From contig NZ_VOSW01000017.1 of NCBI RefSeq assembly GCF_009690905.1, positions 1-64,000 on the forward strand: a DNA stretch of 64,000 nucleotides. Reading direction: 5' to 3'. Made by a program: the position numbers and the translations under genes. The notes beneath the pieces were generated by a model. That model did no database searches, was not told the origin of the DNA, and saw nothing but the letters and a program-made list of their open reading frames with translations. This document shows, one piece after another, positions 35,087 through 44,016 of this stretch (the stretch's first letter is position 1; the number at the start of each line of letters is the position of its first letter). This DNA is from Paraburkholderia madseniana (GTDB lineage: Bacteria; Pseudomonadota; Gammaproteobacteria; Burkholderiales; Burkholderiaceae).

Positions 35087-36130
35087 TCAGATTTTTGCGG
35101 GCAATGGCAAGGTGGTATGCGCCGCGGCCCGCATCTCAGCCAGCAATGCTTCGCCTGACCATGAAGGGCGCACGTCGGCTCGCTCGGCTTCGCGCACGAG
35201 TTCGCATAGCCGTGCGTTGACTGGTGCCGTTTGCCCAAGGCGTTGGGCGAGACGCACGACCTCGCCATTGATCCAGTCGATTTCCGTGGCGCGCCCGGCC
35301 GCCAGGTCGTCGGACATCGACGAGCGCGCGAGCGGATCGATCGTCAGCATCGTGCGGCCCAGCCGTTCGAACAACGCATCAGGCACGCTGAGAACACGCG
35401 GTATCCACGTGGCTGGAAGCGGCGTCACTCTGGCCGGTCGTATGCCGGCCCGCTTCAGCAGCGCGAGCGCTTCTTTCTGCGCCATCGCGAGGCAAAGCCG
35501 ATAGGCGCGTTGCGAGAGCTCTTCCTTCAAAGGCCGGTTCGCCAGCGCGTTGATGGCATTGTTGAGATTGAGCAACAGCTTCGCCCACTGCACCGGCAAC
35601 ATGTCGGCGTGCTGGATCAGCGGCAGACCCGCTCTCCTGAATTCTTCGACGAACGGCTGCATGGCCGGCGTATGCCTGATCTCCAGTTCTCCCGCTGAAC
35701 CTTGATGAAACGCACCCGGGCCGCGTTCGACGACATTGAATGGCACCATCCCTTCCAGCACCGTGTGCTGTGGCAGCGCGGCGCGCAGCACGTCCGCATT
35801 GCCAATGCCGTTCTGGAAGCTCACGACGATCGTGCCGGGGCGTAGCACGTTCGCCAGTTCGGCCGCGGCGGTGGGCGTCGCGGCAGACTTGACGGTGACG
35901 AGCACGAGATCGGCAGCGGCGGCGCTTGCCGCGTCCGTCGATACGTCGATGCGTTCCGACGGGGCATGCCAGCGGCTATCGTCGTGCCGCGACAGCGTGA
36001 TGCCTTGATTGCGCAACTGGTCGGCCACGCGTGCACGTCCAATGAAACTGACGTCGCTCCCTCCGGCAAGAAGCCGTCCGCCGACATAGCAACCAATAGA
36101 GCCGGCACCGTAGATAAAGATCTTTGCCAT
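35087..36130 (-). CDS. 2-dehydropantoate 2-reductase family protein
   Basis: Ketopantoate-reductase-family enzyme, 347 residues. N-terminal Rossmann motif IYGAGSIGCYVGGRL, VTVKSAAT with the substrate Lys position, FQNGIGN, and the C-terminal-domain Lys/Asn segment KLLLNLNNAINAL. It reduces an alpha-keto acid with NADPH. The family contains many paralogues outside pantothenate synthesis, and the neighbour here is a class II aldolase gene, so a catabolic 2-oxo acid is plausible. The ATG at 36142 would add four residues. Confidence 0.85.
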   Translation of the reverse strand: MAKIFIYGAGSIGCYVGGRLLAGGSDVSFIGRARVADQLRNQGITLSRHDDSRWHAPSERIDVSTDAASAAAADLVLVTVKSAATPTAAAELANVLRPGTIVVSFQNGIGNADVLRAALPQHTVLEGMVPFNVVERGPGAFHQGSAGELEIRHTPAMQPFVEEFRRAGLPLIQHADMLPVQWAKLLLNLNNAINALANRPLKEELSQRAYRLCLAMAQKEALALLKRAGIRPARVTPLPATWIPRVLSVPDALFERLGRTMLTIDPLARSSMSDDLAAGRATEIDWINGEVVRLAQRLGQTAPVNARLCELVREAERADVRPSWSGEALLAEMRAAAHTTLPLPAKI

Positions 36131-36268
36131 ACAGGTTCTCACGTGACCTACCAGATTACATCCGCGTTGCGTTAAATCGGCAAACGCGGTCTATGACGCG
36201 TAATACATGCTTACGCTGTTTGCCCGGCATATGCCCTCGTGCGCCGGACATCTCGCGAACGGACTGCG

Positions 36269-37036
36269 CTAGTCGGCATATCCAGGGTTGCGGCGATCGA
36301 GCCGACGCAGCAGCCCAGGCCACACCAGCGCTCCGGGCGTGAGGCCCCGCGTCGCCATCCGGATCTGCTCCTTGATGCCGGCGAGAATTTGCTGCGGGAT
36401 GGGCGTGAGCTTGCCGCCGCCTGACTGGGCGCGCACCTGAATCATGCAGGCTGCTTCAAAGAAGTACATGGCGACGAAGGCGTCCGCCGGCGCCGCGCCA
36501 ACCGTCAGCAGGCCGTGGTTGCGCAGCATCAGATAAGTGTTGCTTCCGAGGTCTTGAACGAGACGGGGCTTCTCGGCTTCATTGAGCGCGATGCCTTCGT
36601 AGTCGTGGTAGCCGAGCGACGCCAGCACACCAAGGGACTGCTGGGAGAGCGGCAGCAATCCCGCTTCCTGCGCCGACACGGCAACGCCGTTGACCGAGTG
36701 AGTGTGCATTACGCAATGGGCGTCTTCGCGTGCCGCATGCACGGCGCTATGGATCGTAAAGCCGGCCGGATTGACGTCATACGGCGATTCGGCAACCTTG
36801 CGGCCGTCGAGGCCGATCTTGACCAGCGAAGAGGCGGTGATTTCGTCGAACATCATCCCGTATGGGTTGATCAGGAAATGGTGTTCGGGGCCTGGCACGC
36901 GTGCCGAGATATGGGTAAACACCAGATCGTCCCACCCAAACAGCGCCGTGAGACGGTACGCGGCCGCGAGATTGACTCGCGCTTCCCATTCGGCAGGTGA
37001 AACGTCGTTCTTCAGACTGACAGCAGATGAGGCCAC
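36269..37036 (-). CDS. class II aldolase/adducin family protein
   Basis: Zn-dependent class II aldolase/adducin fold, 255 residues. Blocks: NLAAAYRLTALFGWDDLVFTHISARVPG (in parts), FLINPYGMMFDEI, the metal ligands in CVMHTHS, and MLRNHGLLTVG. Members are sugar-phosphate aldolases, decarboxylases or demethylases; the long N-terminal form with this FTHISAR pattern is common and of unknown substrate. GTG 37036 is chosen because AAGGAG (37044-37049, read on the minus strand) precedes it by seven bases; the frame is open to 37168 without another signal. It lies upstream of the reductase on the same strand. Confidence 0.85.
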   Translation of the reverse strand: MASSAVSLKNDVSPAEWEARVNLAAAYRLTALFGWDDLVFTHISARVPGPEHHFLINPYGMMFDEITASSLVKIGLDGRKVAESPYDVNPAGFTIHSAVHAAREDAHCVMHTHSVNGVAVSAQEAGLLPLSQQSLGVLASLGYHDYEGIALNEAEKPRLVQDLGSNTYLMLRNHGLLTVGAAPADAFVAMYFFEAACMIQVRAQSGGGKLTPIPQQILAGIKEQIRMATRGLTPGALVWPGLLRRLDRRNPGYAD

Positions 37037-37217
37037 GTCGACACTCCTTATTCGATGGTTCAAGCAATGGGACAACCTGGAATAACCCGGAACAACACTG
37101 AATAGCGCCCTGCGAAATCGCTCATTTTGCGCCTGCGACGCTGCAGGTGCAGCAAGGGCCAAAGTCATTGCGTCGTCCGATGCGAATCCACATGATGTTC
37201 GCGAACCCGCCTAAAAT

Positions 37218-37235
37218 CTGTCGGATACCCGACAG
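37218..37235. promoter_or_regulatory. Crp/Fnr-type palindrome CTGTCGG-N4-CCGACAG
   Basis: Perfect 7-bp inverted repeat with a 4-bp centre (atac), ending 12 bp before the Crp/Fnr gene start. Dyads of this size and shape suit a dimeric Crp/Fnr protein; its place over the start region indicates autorepression. It also lies between this gene and the divergent aldolase gene. Confidence 0.55.
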
Positions 37236-37247
37236 GTCGACGCGCCC

Positions 37248-37952
37248 ATGGAATCCAGCCTGCACCGCTACCGGTCACAACTCGAAACGACCCCATGGTT
37301 CCGGGGCCTGCCTGTCGAGTTGCGGGACTATCTGATCAGCCATGCCAGCCTGCTCACGCTGGACAAGGGCCAATTCCTGTATCGGCGTGGTGAACAGTCT
37401 TACGGCCTGTACGCCGTGCTGGGCGGCGCGCTCGCTATCGGCACAGTCGGGATGGATGGGAAAGAGGCGTTGCTCGCGGTGCTCGGACCGACTGCATGGG
37501 TGGGGGAGATCTCGATGTTCGATGGGCTGCCGCGGCCGAACGACGCCACTGCCGTCAGCAGGACGTTGTTGCTGCACGTGCCCGGGGCCGCGCTGCAGAA
37601 CCTGCTCGATTCCACGCCCCGTTATTGGCGAGATTTTGCGTTGCTGATGGCGCAAAGACTTCGGGTTTCATTCGAGAATGCCGAAGCGATGACCCTGTTG
37701 CCCGCGGCACAGCGCGTGGCCAACCGTTTGCTGATGATCGCCGGAGGTTATGGCGGTCTCAATGCCTCGCAGAGCAGGATAAGGGTCTCGCAAGACAGCC
37801 TGGCTTCGATGGTGTCGCTCTCGCGACAGACCACGAATCAGTTGCTCAGGAACCTCGAAAGTCAACGCATAGTGAGCCTGAAATCCGGGGAAATCACCAT
37901 TCTCGATTTCGACCGATTGCGCGCGGCCAGTCTCGGCGATCCCAATTCGTAA
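37248..37952 (+). CDS. Crp/Fnr family transcriptional regulator
   Basis: Regulator of 234 residues with an N-terminal cyclic-nucleotide-binding fold (about 15-130: GQFLYRRGEQSYGLYAVLGGALAI, VGEISMFDGLPRPNDATA in parts) and a C-terminal winged HTH (about 150-222: SQDSLASMVSLSRQTTNQLLRNLES). No Cys cluster for an Fe-S centre is seen, so it is not an FNR oxygen sensor; the phosphate-binding arginine motif is degenerate, so the effector is uncertain. Divergent from the class II aldolase gene. Confidence 0.88.
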   Translation: MESSLHRYRSQLETTPWFRGLPVELRDYLISHASLLTLDKGQFLYRRGEQSYGLYAVLGGALAIGTVGMDGKEALLAVLGPTAWVGEISMFDGLPRPNDATAVSRTLLLHVPGAALQNLLDSTPRYWRDFALLMAQRLRVSFENAEAMTLLPAAQRVANRLLMIAGGYGGLNASQSRIRVSQDSLASMVSLSRQTTNQLLRNLESQRIVSLKSGEITILDFDRLRAASLGDPNS

Positions 37953-38018
37953 CTGTTACGACGGTTCGTGGTGGCGTGGGTGAGCGTGTTACTTATGAAT
38001 GCGCTTTTGTCACCGTCG

Positions 38019-39491
38019 TCACGAGGTCGCGGCGGTTTCTTCTTTTGCGGCCACCGGACTTCTTTTGTCCTGTTCGCCGGCGCCGCCTGGCTGCCCAGGA
38101 CGCAACAACAAACCGCCCAGCACGCCGGCCGCCGCCGCGAGGATGGCACCGAACAGAAACGCCACGTGGTAGCCGCTATTGAGCGCCGCCACGGCGCTTT
38201 CAGAAGCCTGCATCGCGTCGCTGCGCGCGGCCGCGAGACTTGCGAGCACCGCGAGTCCAAGTGCACCGCCCATCATCAACGACGTATTGACGATACCGGA
38301 CGCGAGACCCGAGTCGCTCGGATCGACGTCGCTCATGGCGGCCAGCAGCAGCGCATTGAATGCAATGCCCGCGCCGAAGCCGAACAGGATCATGCCGGGC
38401 AGCACGTCGAGCACAAAGCTGCCATTAACCGGTGCGCGAGCGAACAACGCGAGGCCACACGCTGCAGAGAGCAGCCCGGCGGCAAGCGGCGCGCGCAGAC
38501 CGAAGCGCATCACCGCGCGCGCCGACAGGCTCAGCGAACAGAACGCCATGATCAGACTGGCCGGCAAAAACGCGAGCCCGACCTGCAGGGGCCGGTAGCC
38601 GAGCACGCGCTGCAGATACAACGCGGAGATGAAGAACCACGCGAACATCGCCGCCGCCCACAGTACGCCAACCACATTGGCAGTCGCGACATTGTGCAAG
38701 CGGAACAGACCGAGCGGCATCAGCGGATGCTGCACGCGCGCTTCGATCACGAGAAATACGGCCAGCAGCGCGAGCGCGGCGAACAGAAGACCGAGCGTTT
38801 GCGCCGAGGTCCAGCCTGCCTCGTTGCCATTCACTACCGCGTACACGGCCAGCATCAGCGAAGCGGTGACTGTGGCCGCACCGGCCACGTCGAGCCGTTC
38901 GCCATGAGCATGGCCGCGTGCCGATGGCAGGAGCGCGACGCACAGCGCGTAGACGGCGATGCCAATCGGCAAGTTGACCAGAAAGATCCAGTGCCAGCTC
39001 AGCAGGTTGGTCAGCAGACCGCCGAGCAACACGCCGATGCTGCCGCCGCCCGCGCAGACGAAACCGTAGATACCCATCGCTTTCGCCCGTTCGCCCGGTT
39101 CGGTGAACAGATTCATGATCAGCGACAGCGAGACCGCGGAGACGACTGCGCCGCCCAGACCCTGCACGGAACGCGCGCCCACCAGCAGGATTTGCGAATT
39201 CGCCATGCCGCATGCGAGCGACGCCAGCGTGAACAGCGTGATGCCGCCGAGAAACAGCTTGCGATGGCCGTAGAGATCGCCCAGCCGTCCGCCCAGCAGC
39301 AGGCAGCCGCCGAAGGTGAGCATGTACGCATTGACCACCCACACCAGCGAGGTTTCGGTAAAGCCGAGGTCCGCGGCGATCGACGGCAAGGCAACGTTCA
39401 CGATCGTCGTATCGAGCACGATCATGAGCACGCCGAGGCACAGAACGATCAGCGCCAGCCAGCGTTTGTTGCCGTGGATGGAATGGGTCAT
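38019..39491 (-). CDS. MFS transporter, DHA2 (14-helix drug exporter) family
   Basis: Membrane transporter of 490 residues with about 14 hydrophobic segments, the DHA2 pattern. N-terminal RWLALIVLCLGVLMIVLDTTIVNVALPSIAADLGF is diagnostic (motif with LDTTIVNVALP), then GGRLGDLYGHRK (motif A). It exports drugs or toxic organics with proton antiport. AAGGAG precedes the ATG. Located 120 bases after the azoreductase gene on the same strand, suggesting joint handling of an aromatic or quinone stress. Confidence 0.9.
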   Translation of the reverse strand: MTHSIHGNKRWLALIVLCLGVLMIVLDTTIVNVALPSIAADLGFTETSLVWVVNAYMLTFGGCLLLGGRLGDLYGHRKLFLGGITLFTLASLACGMANSQILLVGARSVQGLGGAVVSAVSLSLIMNLFTEPGERAKAMGIYGFVCAGGGSIGVLLGGLLTNLLSWHWIFLVNLPIGIAVYALCVALLPSARGHAHGERLDVAGAATVTASLMLAVYAVVNGNEAGWTSAQTLGLLFAALALLAVFLVIEARVQHPLMPLGLFRLHNVATANVVGVLWAAAMFAWFFISALYLQRVLGYRPLQVGLAFLPASLIMAFCSLSLSARAVMRFGLRAPLAAGLLSAACGLALFARAPVNGSFVLDVLPGMILFGFGAGIAFNALLLAAMSDVDPSDSGLASGIVNTSLMMGGALGLAVLASLAAARSDAMQASESAVAALNSGYHVAFLFGAILAAAAGVLGGLLLRPGQPGGAGEQDKRSPVAAKEETAATS

Positions 39492-39611
39492 GCAGGGGCT
39501 CCTTTTTGCGTTGGTCGATCGGGCGCAAGCGGGTCCAAGCGGATACCGGACGCGCCATCACTCGGCACGATTCGGAAACCCGATCGGCAACCCGTTGATG
39601 GCGGTGCTATC

Positions 39612-40217
39612 TCACGCGGCGAGCGCGGCGGTCGCTTTCTTCGCCGAGGCGATGGCCCCACTGCGTGTCTCTTCACCCATCGCCACGCCTTCTGCGCGAA
39701 TGAAGGTGATATCCGTGATGCCCAGGAAGCCGAACGCGGCCTTCAGATAGGTTTCCTGATGATCGAAGAAGGCGACGGGCGAGCCTTCGCTGTAAACACC
39801 ACCGCGCGACGAGGCGATAACCAACTTCTTGCCGCCGGCCAGTCCGACCGGGCCGTGCTCACCGTAGCTGAACGTCTTCCCGGCGACCGAGATGCGGTCG
39901 ATCCAGGCCTTCAGTTGGGAGGGCACGCCAAAGTTGTACATCGGCGAGCCGATGACCACGATATCGGCGGCCAGGAACTCCTCGAGCGCGACCTGTCCCA
40001 AGGCGACGTCGGACTTCAATGCCTCGTCGACCGGAGCGCCCTGCGCGGCCGCGAGGTGCGCTGCCGTCAGATGGCCGATCGGCGTGGCGGCCAGGTCGAG
40101 ACGAGTGACGGTAAGGTCGGAATGGCGGGTCCGGAAAGTCGCGACGACTTCCGCTGACAGATCGCGGCTGACGGAGCTTTGTCCGAGGATGCTGGAATCT
40201 ACGTGTAGCAGTTTCAT
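39612..40217 (-). CDS. azoR: FMN-dependent NADH-azoreductase
   Basis: Flavodoxin-like quinone/azo reductase, 201 residues. [21 protein letters not shown] at the N-terminus, the FMN-binding [20 protein letters not shown] and [10 protein letters not shown] are typical AzoR blocks. It performs two-electron reduction of azo compounds and quinones with NADH. GGAGATCATTTTC precedes the ATG. Its nearness to a drug exporter and to aromatic-ring catabolic genes makes quinone detoxification plausible. Confidence 0.92.
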   Translation of the reverse strand: MKLLHVDSSILGQSSVSRDLSAEVVATFRTRHSDLTVTRLDLAATPIGHLTAAHLAAAQGAPVDEALKSDVALGQVALEEFLAADIVVIGSPMYNFGVPSQLKAWIDRISVAGKTFSYGEHGPVGLAGGKKLVIASSRGGVYSEGSPVAFFDHQETYLKAAFGFLGITDITFIRAEGVAMGEETRSGAIASAKKATAALAA

Positions 40218-40436
40218 GAAAATGATCTCCGAAGTGGCAGACGAAACGTCTGCCGGAAATCCGCACGATAGGCTCCGACCTGTAATCTGGATAGCCTATA
40301 TTTTCAGATGAAACCCATCGCTTTAGTAGATATGTGCCTGGCGGAGTAGAGGAGGATCAGTTTAAGGCGCGAACGACTCGCGGATGCGCGAGTCGTTGCC
40401 AGTGAGAGGGATAACCCGGGAGTAGCGCGGGATACC

Positions 40437-41195
40437 TTAGCTGCTCTTCACGCGTGCGGATGCGCGGGGTCGACTACCCGACTTGCCCGAACGTGATTCG
40501 GCCTTGTCCGCACATGGCGTCTCCGCCTGTTTGCTGAAGACGAGTGTCTCGACCATCTGCCAATACGCATCAACAACGGCTGGATCGGACGCCGCGACAT
40601 TGCTGGTCGCCAGCATTTCCGGACCGAATCCAGACAGCGTCGATGTCAGGCTGATCATGAGGTAGTGCAGGAGGATCGGTTCGACTTTGGGCAAGGTGTT
40701 TTCATCCTGCGCCGCGCGAATCTGTGGAATTAGCCAGTTGATCAATGGCTTGAGCACTGTGTCGGCGAGCCACTGTAAACGCGGGCTGTACACGAGGAAC
40801 TCTTGCAGCATGAAGCGGTGAAACTGGGGAAAATCCACCGTGAACCTGAACAACGAGCGGTACACAAGTTTTACCCGATCCGCTGCCATGGTAGGGGGCG
40901 TATCCGTCAGATTGGTGTCCCATTCCTGGCGAATGCGTTCGAACACAAACTCCGCCACCGCCTGCCAGAGAACGTCTTTGGACCGGTAGTGGTAGGTGAT
41001 CAGCGGATGTTGCAAGCCGATGCGATCCGCGATGCTACGAATACTCGCAGCCTCAAAGCCCTTCGTGGCGAATTCGGCAAGTGCCGCGTTCAGGATCGCG
41101 GCGCGGGTTTCCTGCGCCCGCTGCTGCTCTGCACGTTTGAGTTCGGTTGGTCTGCTTTTGTTACCAACGTTCTTGGAACCTGCGCTGTCCGCCAT
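40437..41195 (-). CDS. TetR family regulator, copy A of a paralogous pair
   Basis: TetR-type repressor of 252 residues. HTH about 28-75 (AQETRAAILNAALAEFATKG, ASIRSIADRIGLQHPLITYHYRSKD in parts). It is a clear paralogue of the regulator at 53211-53894: the HTH, the FHRFMLQE segment and the WLADxxLKPLIxWLxPQIRAAQ stretch agree almost residue by residue. It is divergent from the crotonase gene at 41684 and together with the other copy brackets the aromatic cluster. The C-terminal 30 residues are an extra Ser/Arg/Lys-rich tail not shared by the paralogue. Confidence 0.9.
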   Translation of the reverse strand: MADSAGSKNVGNKSRPTELKRAEQQRAQETRAAILNAALAEFATKGFEAASIRSIADRIGLQHPLITYHYRSKDVLWQAVAEFVFERIRQEWDTNLTDTPPTMAADRVKLVYRSLFRFTVDFPQFHRFMLQEFLVYSPRLQWLADTVLKPLINWLIPQIRAAQDENTLPKVEPILLHYLMISLTSTLSGFGPEMLATSNVAASDPAVVDAYWQMVETLVFSKQAETPCADKAESRSGKSGSRPRASARVKSS

Positions 41196-41683
41196 TTGGT
41201 TTCTCGATTGGGAAATTCGTTATTGCGTTGCTTCTGTGCTCCGGTGCCTTCCGCCTTCAGACAGACCAACGCCGGGTAGGCTCAGCAGGCCGCGACCGTC
41301 AACGAAGGCAGGCTTCGCAACGGTATCACACACTTACCGCCGAAGCCTGGCCGCGCTGAACCCGTTGAGCACAGTCGATTTGGCCGGCACAGTAACACAC
41401 TATTTAACGACCGCCGGCCTGATGCGCCAACAACTTCAAGCGAGGCAAGGCATGCCGTTGGTCCGGCAAAAATCACGAGGCTAAAGAGGTGCCTAATCGT
41501 CAGACAAAAATTGCACCGCACATGCCGCATGCTCAGTCGATCCGACGCTCCTTGCCGCTCAATTTCCTTTTAAATTGACACATCGTAAAGTATAATGAAG
41601 ATAACTTGACTGGTCCAGGTATTCTGACCGGCCGACGACAGAACTGAATCCGACTACAGATTTAATTCACGGATCAAGGACAG
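41196..41683. promoter_or_regulatory. 488-bp divergent control region
   Basis: No gene is seen in this gap between TetR copy A and the crotonase gene. It holds TTGACA (41575-41580), TATAAT (41591-41596) only 10 bp further, and CGTAAAGTAT (41584-41593), which is the exact reverse complement of the ATACTTTACG arm at 45523-45532. AAGTATAATGA (41588-41598) matches the right part of the elements at 45539 and 57002. Likely the promoter of the crotonase gene and a TetR site. Confidence 0.5.
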
Positions 41684-42472
41684 ATGGAAAGCAAAATCAC
41701 GCTGACATCAAGTGACGACATCGCCTTCGTTACGCTGGTGAACGAAGCACGCGCGAACTCGATCGACAAGGCGTTCTGCGATGAACTGCTGGGCACCCTC
41801 CGCGAGATTGAGGGGGCGTCGAAGTATCGCGCAGTGATACTTCAAGCCACGGGCAGGATATTTTCAGCCGGCGGCGAGCTTCGCCAGATCTTCGACGGAC
41901 TGCAGCGTTCCGATTCCTACCTCGAATCGTTAATTACCGCACTGCACGCCACGATTGTGGCGATGCGGCGCTTGCCGATACCTGTGATCGCTAGCGTTCA
42001 AGGGGCGGCAGCAGGTGCGGGCTTTTCGCTGGCAATGGCGTGCGACCTGGTGGTCGCGTCGAGCACTGCGCGCTTTGTCGTCGGCTACGCCAAGCTGGGA
42101 ACATCCAGCGACGGTGGCCTGTCGTTTCATCTGGCGCGTCGATTGGGAGCGGCGAGGGCATTGGAGATCCTGTTGACGCGCGACTCATTGAGTGCGGACG
42201 AGGCTGGACAGTTAGGGCTCGTCCAGAGCATTGCCGAACCCGCTTCCTTGCAGGACACTACGCTGGCGCTCGCGCGGAAAGTCATCGATGTACCCGTGGC
42301 GGCGGTCAGAGAAATGAAATCGCTTGTTGGGATGGTGGCCGAAGATAACCTTGAGCGCCATCTTGAACAGGAAAAACATGCTTTCCTGCGATGCGCGTCG
42401 ACGAAAGCGTTTTCCGAACGAGTCGCACAATTCATCGCAAACTCTGAATCGCCCAGAAGGGCATCGACCTGA
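41684..42472 (+). CDS. crotonase-fold protein lacking both hydratase glutamates (PaaG-like)
   Basis: Enoyl-CoA hydratase/isomerase superfamily, 262 residues. Oxyanion-hole regions (FSAGGEL and QGAAAGAGFS) are present. The two catalytic Glu of hydratases (rat E144/E164) correspond to S115 and Y135, so it cannot be an ordinary hydratase. D143 in GTSSDGG matches the Asp of PaaG-type ring/double-bond isomerases, so it is probably a CoA-thioester isomerase. First gene of the plus-strand aromatic cluster, divergent from TetR copy A. Confidence 0.85.
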   Translation: MESKITLTSSDDIAFVTLVNEARANSIDKAFCDELLGTLREIEGASKYRAVILQATGRIFSAGGELRQIFDGLQRSDSYLESLITALHATIVAMRRLPIPVIASVQGAAAGAGFSLAMACDLVVASSTARFVVGYAKLGTSSDGGLSFHLARRLGAARALEILLTRDSLSADEAGQLGLVQSIAEPASLQDTTLALARKVIDVPVAAVREMKSLVGMVAEDNLERHLEQEKHAFLRCASTKAFSERVAQFIANSESPRRAST

Positions 42473-42819
42473 AGATAAAAATCTCGTCTCAGGGAAGGTC
42501 CGCAAAAGTCCTGAACTGAGATGCTGTTATCTCGTGCGGTCCGTACATCCCCATCTCCTCTGCCAGTTGGCGTCCTCGTAAAGTCGCTACTGCGCGACGT
42601 CGCCATCGATTCCCGATCTGATCGGCTGCCAGATTCAATCTCCTTCCAGGTCCTTGCGTGAAGTCGGGTACCCGTTCCCTTCATTCATCAGGCGAAGCAT
42701 ACCTGGGGATACTCCTATCCAAATTAAACTATACGAGTGGAAAATTTAGACATATCCTTCTTTCAGCACCTTCGATGTGCCGTTTGGTAGTGCGTTCAAA
42801 ATGACAAAGGAGACTGGAG
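42473..42819. other. 347-bp gap before the porin gene
   Basis: No gene recognised. The last 110 bases are AT rich (ACTATACGAG and AAAATTTAGACA around 42728-42752) and probably contain the porin promoter, with a weak likeness to the AAGTWTARTGA element. AAAGGAG at 42807-42813 serves the porin start. The first 230 bases show no motif. Confidence 0.3.
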
Positions 42820-43920
42820 ATGAAGAGATTGTCCTTGGCCGCCGCGCTTTTTTGTGTCACGCCTGTGGTGGTGTACGCGCAAAGTTCAGTGACACTGTAC
42901 GGTCTGCTGGATGAAGGCCTGACCTACACAAGCAATCAGAACGGACATTCAGGCTGGTTGCTTCAGAGCGGAGGTGGATCACTGTCCAGATGGGGGCTGC
43001 GCGGCGCCGAAGATCTGGGTGGAGGTTACAAAGCAGTCTTCACGTTGGAAAACGGCTTTGACGTGTCCAGCGGAAACCTGTCGAACAATGGGCGTCTGTT
43101 CGGCCGCCAGGCGTACGTTGGAATCTCAAGCCCGTATGGGACGTTCACGCTTGGGCGTCAATACGAGGAAGTCGCCGAAATGCTTTCCCCCGTTGCAGCC
43201 GGTTTGAACTGGGCGGTCTACTTCGCTCACGCCGGTGACGTTGACAACGTTGGAGGGAGCATACGCATCAACAACTCGGTCAAATACGCCAGTCCAAAAA
43301 TAGCAGGGTTCACATTGGGTGCGCTCTATAGCTTTGGTGGGCAGCCCGGACAATTCTCCACGAATAGCGTGACGTCGGTGGGACTAAGTTACAACGGAAT
43401 TAGCTTCCCACTGTATGTTGCGGCTGCCTATACGATCATCAAGAATCCGTTTGCTGCCGCATTCGATAGCATCACACCGCGAAACATCATTTATGCCCCG
43501 TACGTGCAGAACGCGCAAAGCGAATCCATCGCAGGGGTAGGTGCATCGTACAAGCTCGGCAGCGCTTCAATTGCTTTCACGTACACGTCGACGCAATTCA
43601 AGAAAGGCTTTCTTGGCAGTAACGTGCGGTTTGACAACTACGAGGGCAACGTCGGCTACTTCATTACGCCCTTTCTGCTCGCAGGTGCGGCGTACATCTA
43701 CACGCACGGCAAAGTGGATGCGACCTCCGCGACGCCAATCTATCGGGCAATCGATCTCTACACCAACTATTTCCTCTCGAAGCGGACGGACATTTACTTT
43801 GCGGCTGAACTGCTGAAAGCGGCGGGTTCGGCGACTCGCGCGCAGATCACGTTGATTCCTTCACCGTCGAGTGGACAAACGCAGGGTCTGTTGCGAGTTG
43901 GAATTCGTCACCGGTTTTAA
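42820..43920 (+). CDS. trimeric outer-membrane porin
   Basis: General-diffusion porin of the Burkholderiales OmpC-like family, 366 residues. A signal peptide (1-20, ending VYA) precedes the typical mature start QSSVTLYGLLDEGLTY. Inside are SRWGLRGAEDLGGGYKAVFTLE (in parts), GRQAYVGISSPYGTFTLGRQY, and the chain ends in an aromatic residue (GIRHRF), as needed for barrel assembly. Placed within the aromatic locus, it probably admits its substrate. Confidence 0.93.
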   Translation: MKRLSLAAALFCVTPVVVYAQSSVTLYGLLDEGLTYTSNQNGHSGWLLQSGGGSLSRWGLRGAEDLGGGYKAVFTLENGFDVSSGNLSNNGRLFGRQAYVGISSPYGTFTLGRQYEEVAEMLSPVAAGLNWAVYFAHAGDVDNVGGSIRINNSVKYASPKIAGFTLGALYSFGGQPGQFSTNSVTSVGLSYNGISFPLYVAAAYTIIKNPFAAAFDSITPRNIIYAPYVQNAQSESIAGVGASYKLGSASIAFTYTSTQFKKGFLGSNVRFDNYEGNVGYFITPFLLAGAAYIYTHGKVDATSATPIYRAIDLYTNYFLSKRTDIYFAAELLKAAGSATRAQITLIPSPSSGQTQGLLRVGIRHRF

Positions 43921-44016
43921 CGAACAGGTGATGTCGTTGCTGTCGAGAGACAAGTGAAACCCGATTGACACCCGATTGACACCGAAACCAGGTGACCGAT
44001 CATCAAGGACAATGCG

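Noticed and set aside
37968..40157. 729-codon open frame on the plus strand
   Set aside because: Antisense to the DHA2 exporter and azoreductase, very rich in Arg, Gln and His, no domain; a codon-bias shadow.
41575..41596. Simple sigma-70 promoter from TTGACA and TATAAT
   Set aside because: The two hexamers are only 10 bp apart; at 17-bp spacing the partner hexamers are poor (TTTTAA before TATAAT, AAGATA after TTGACA). Kept only as part of a control region.
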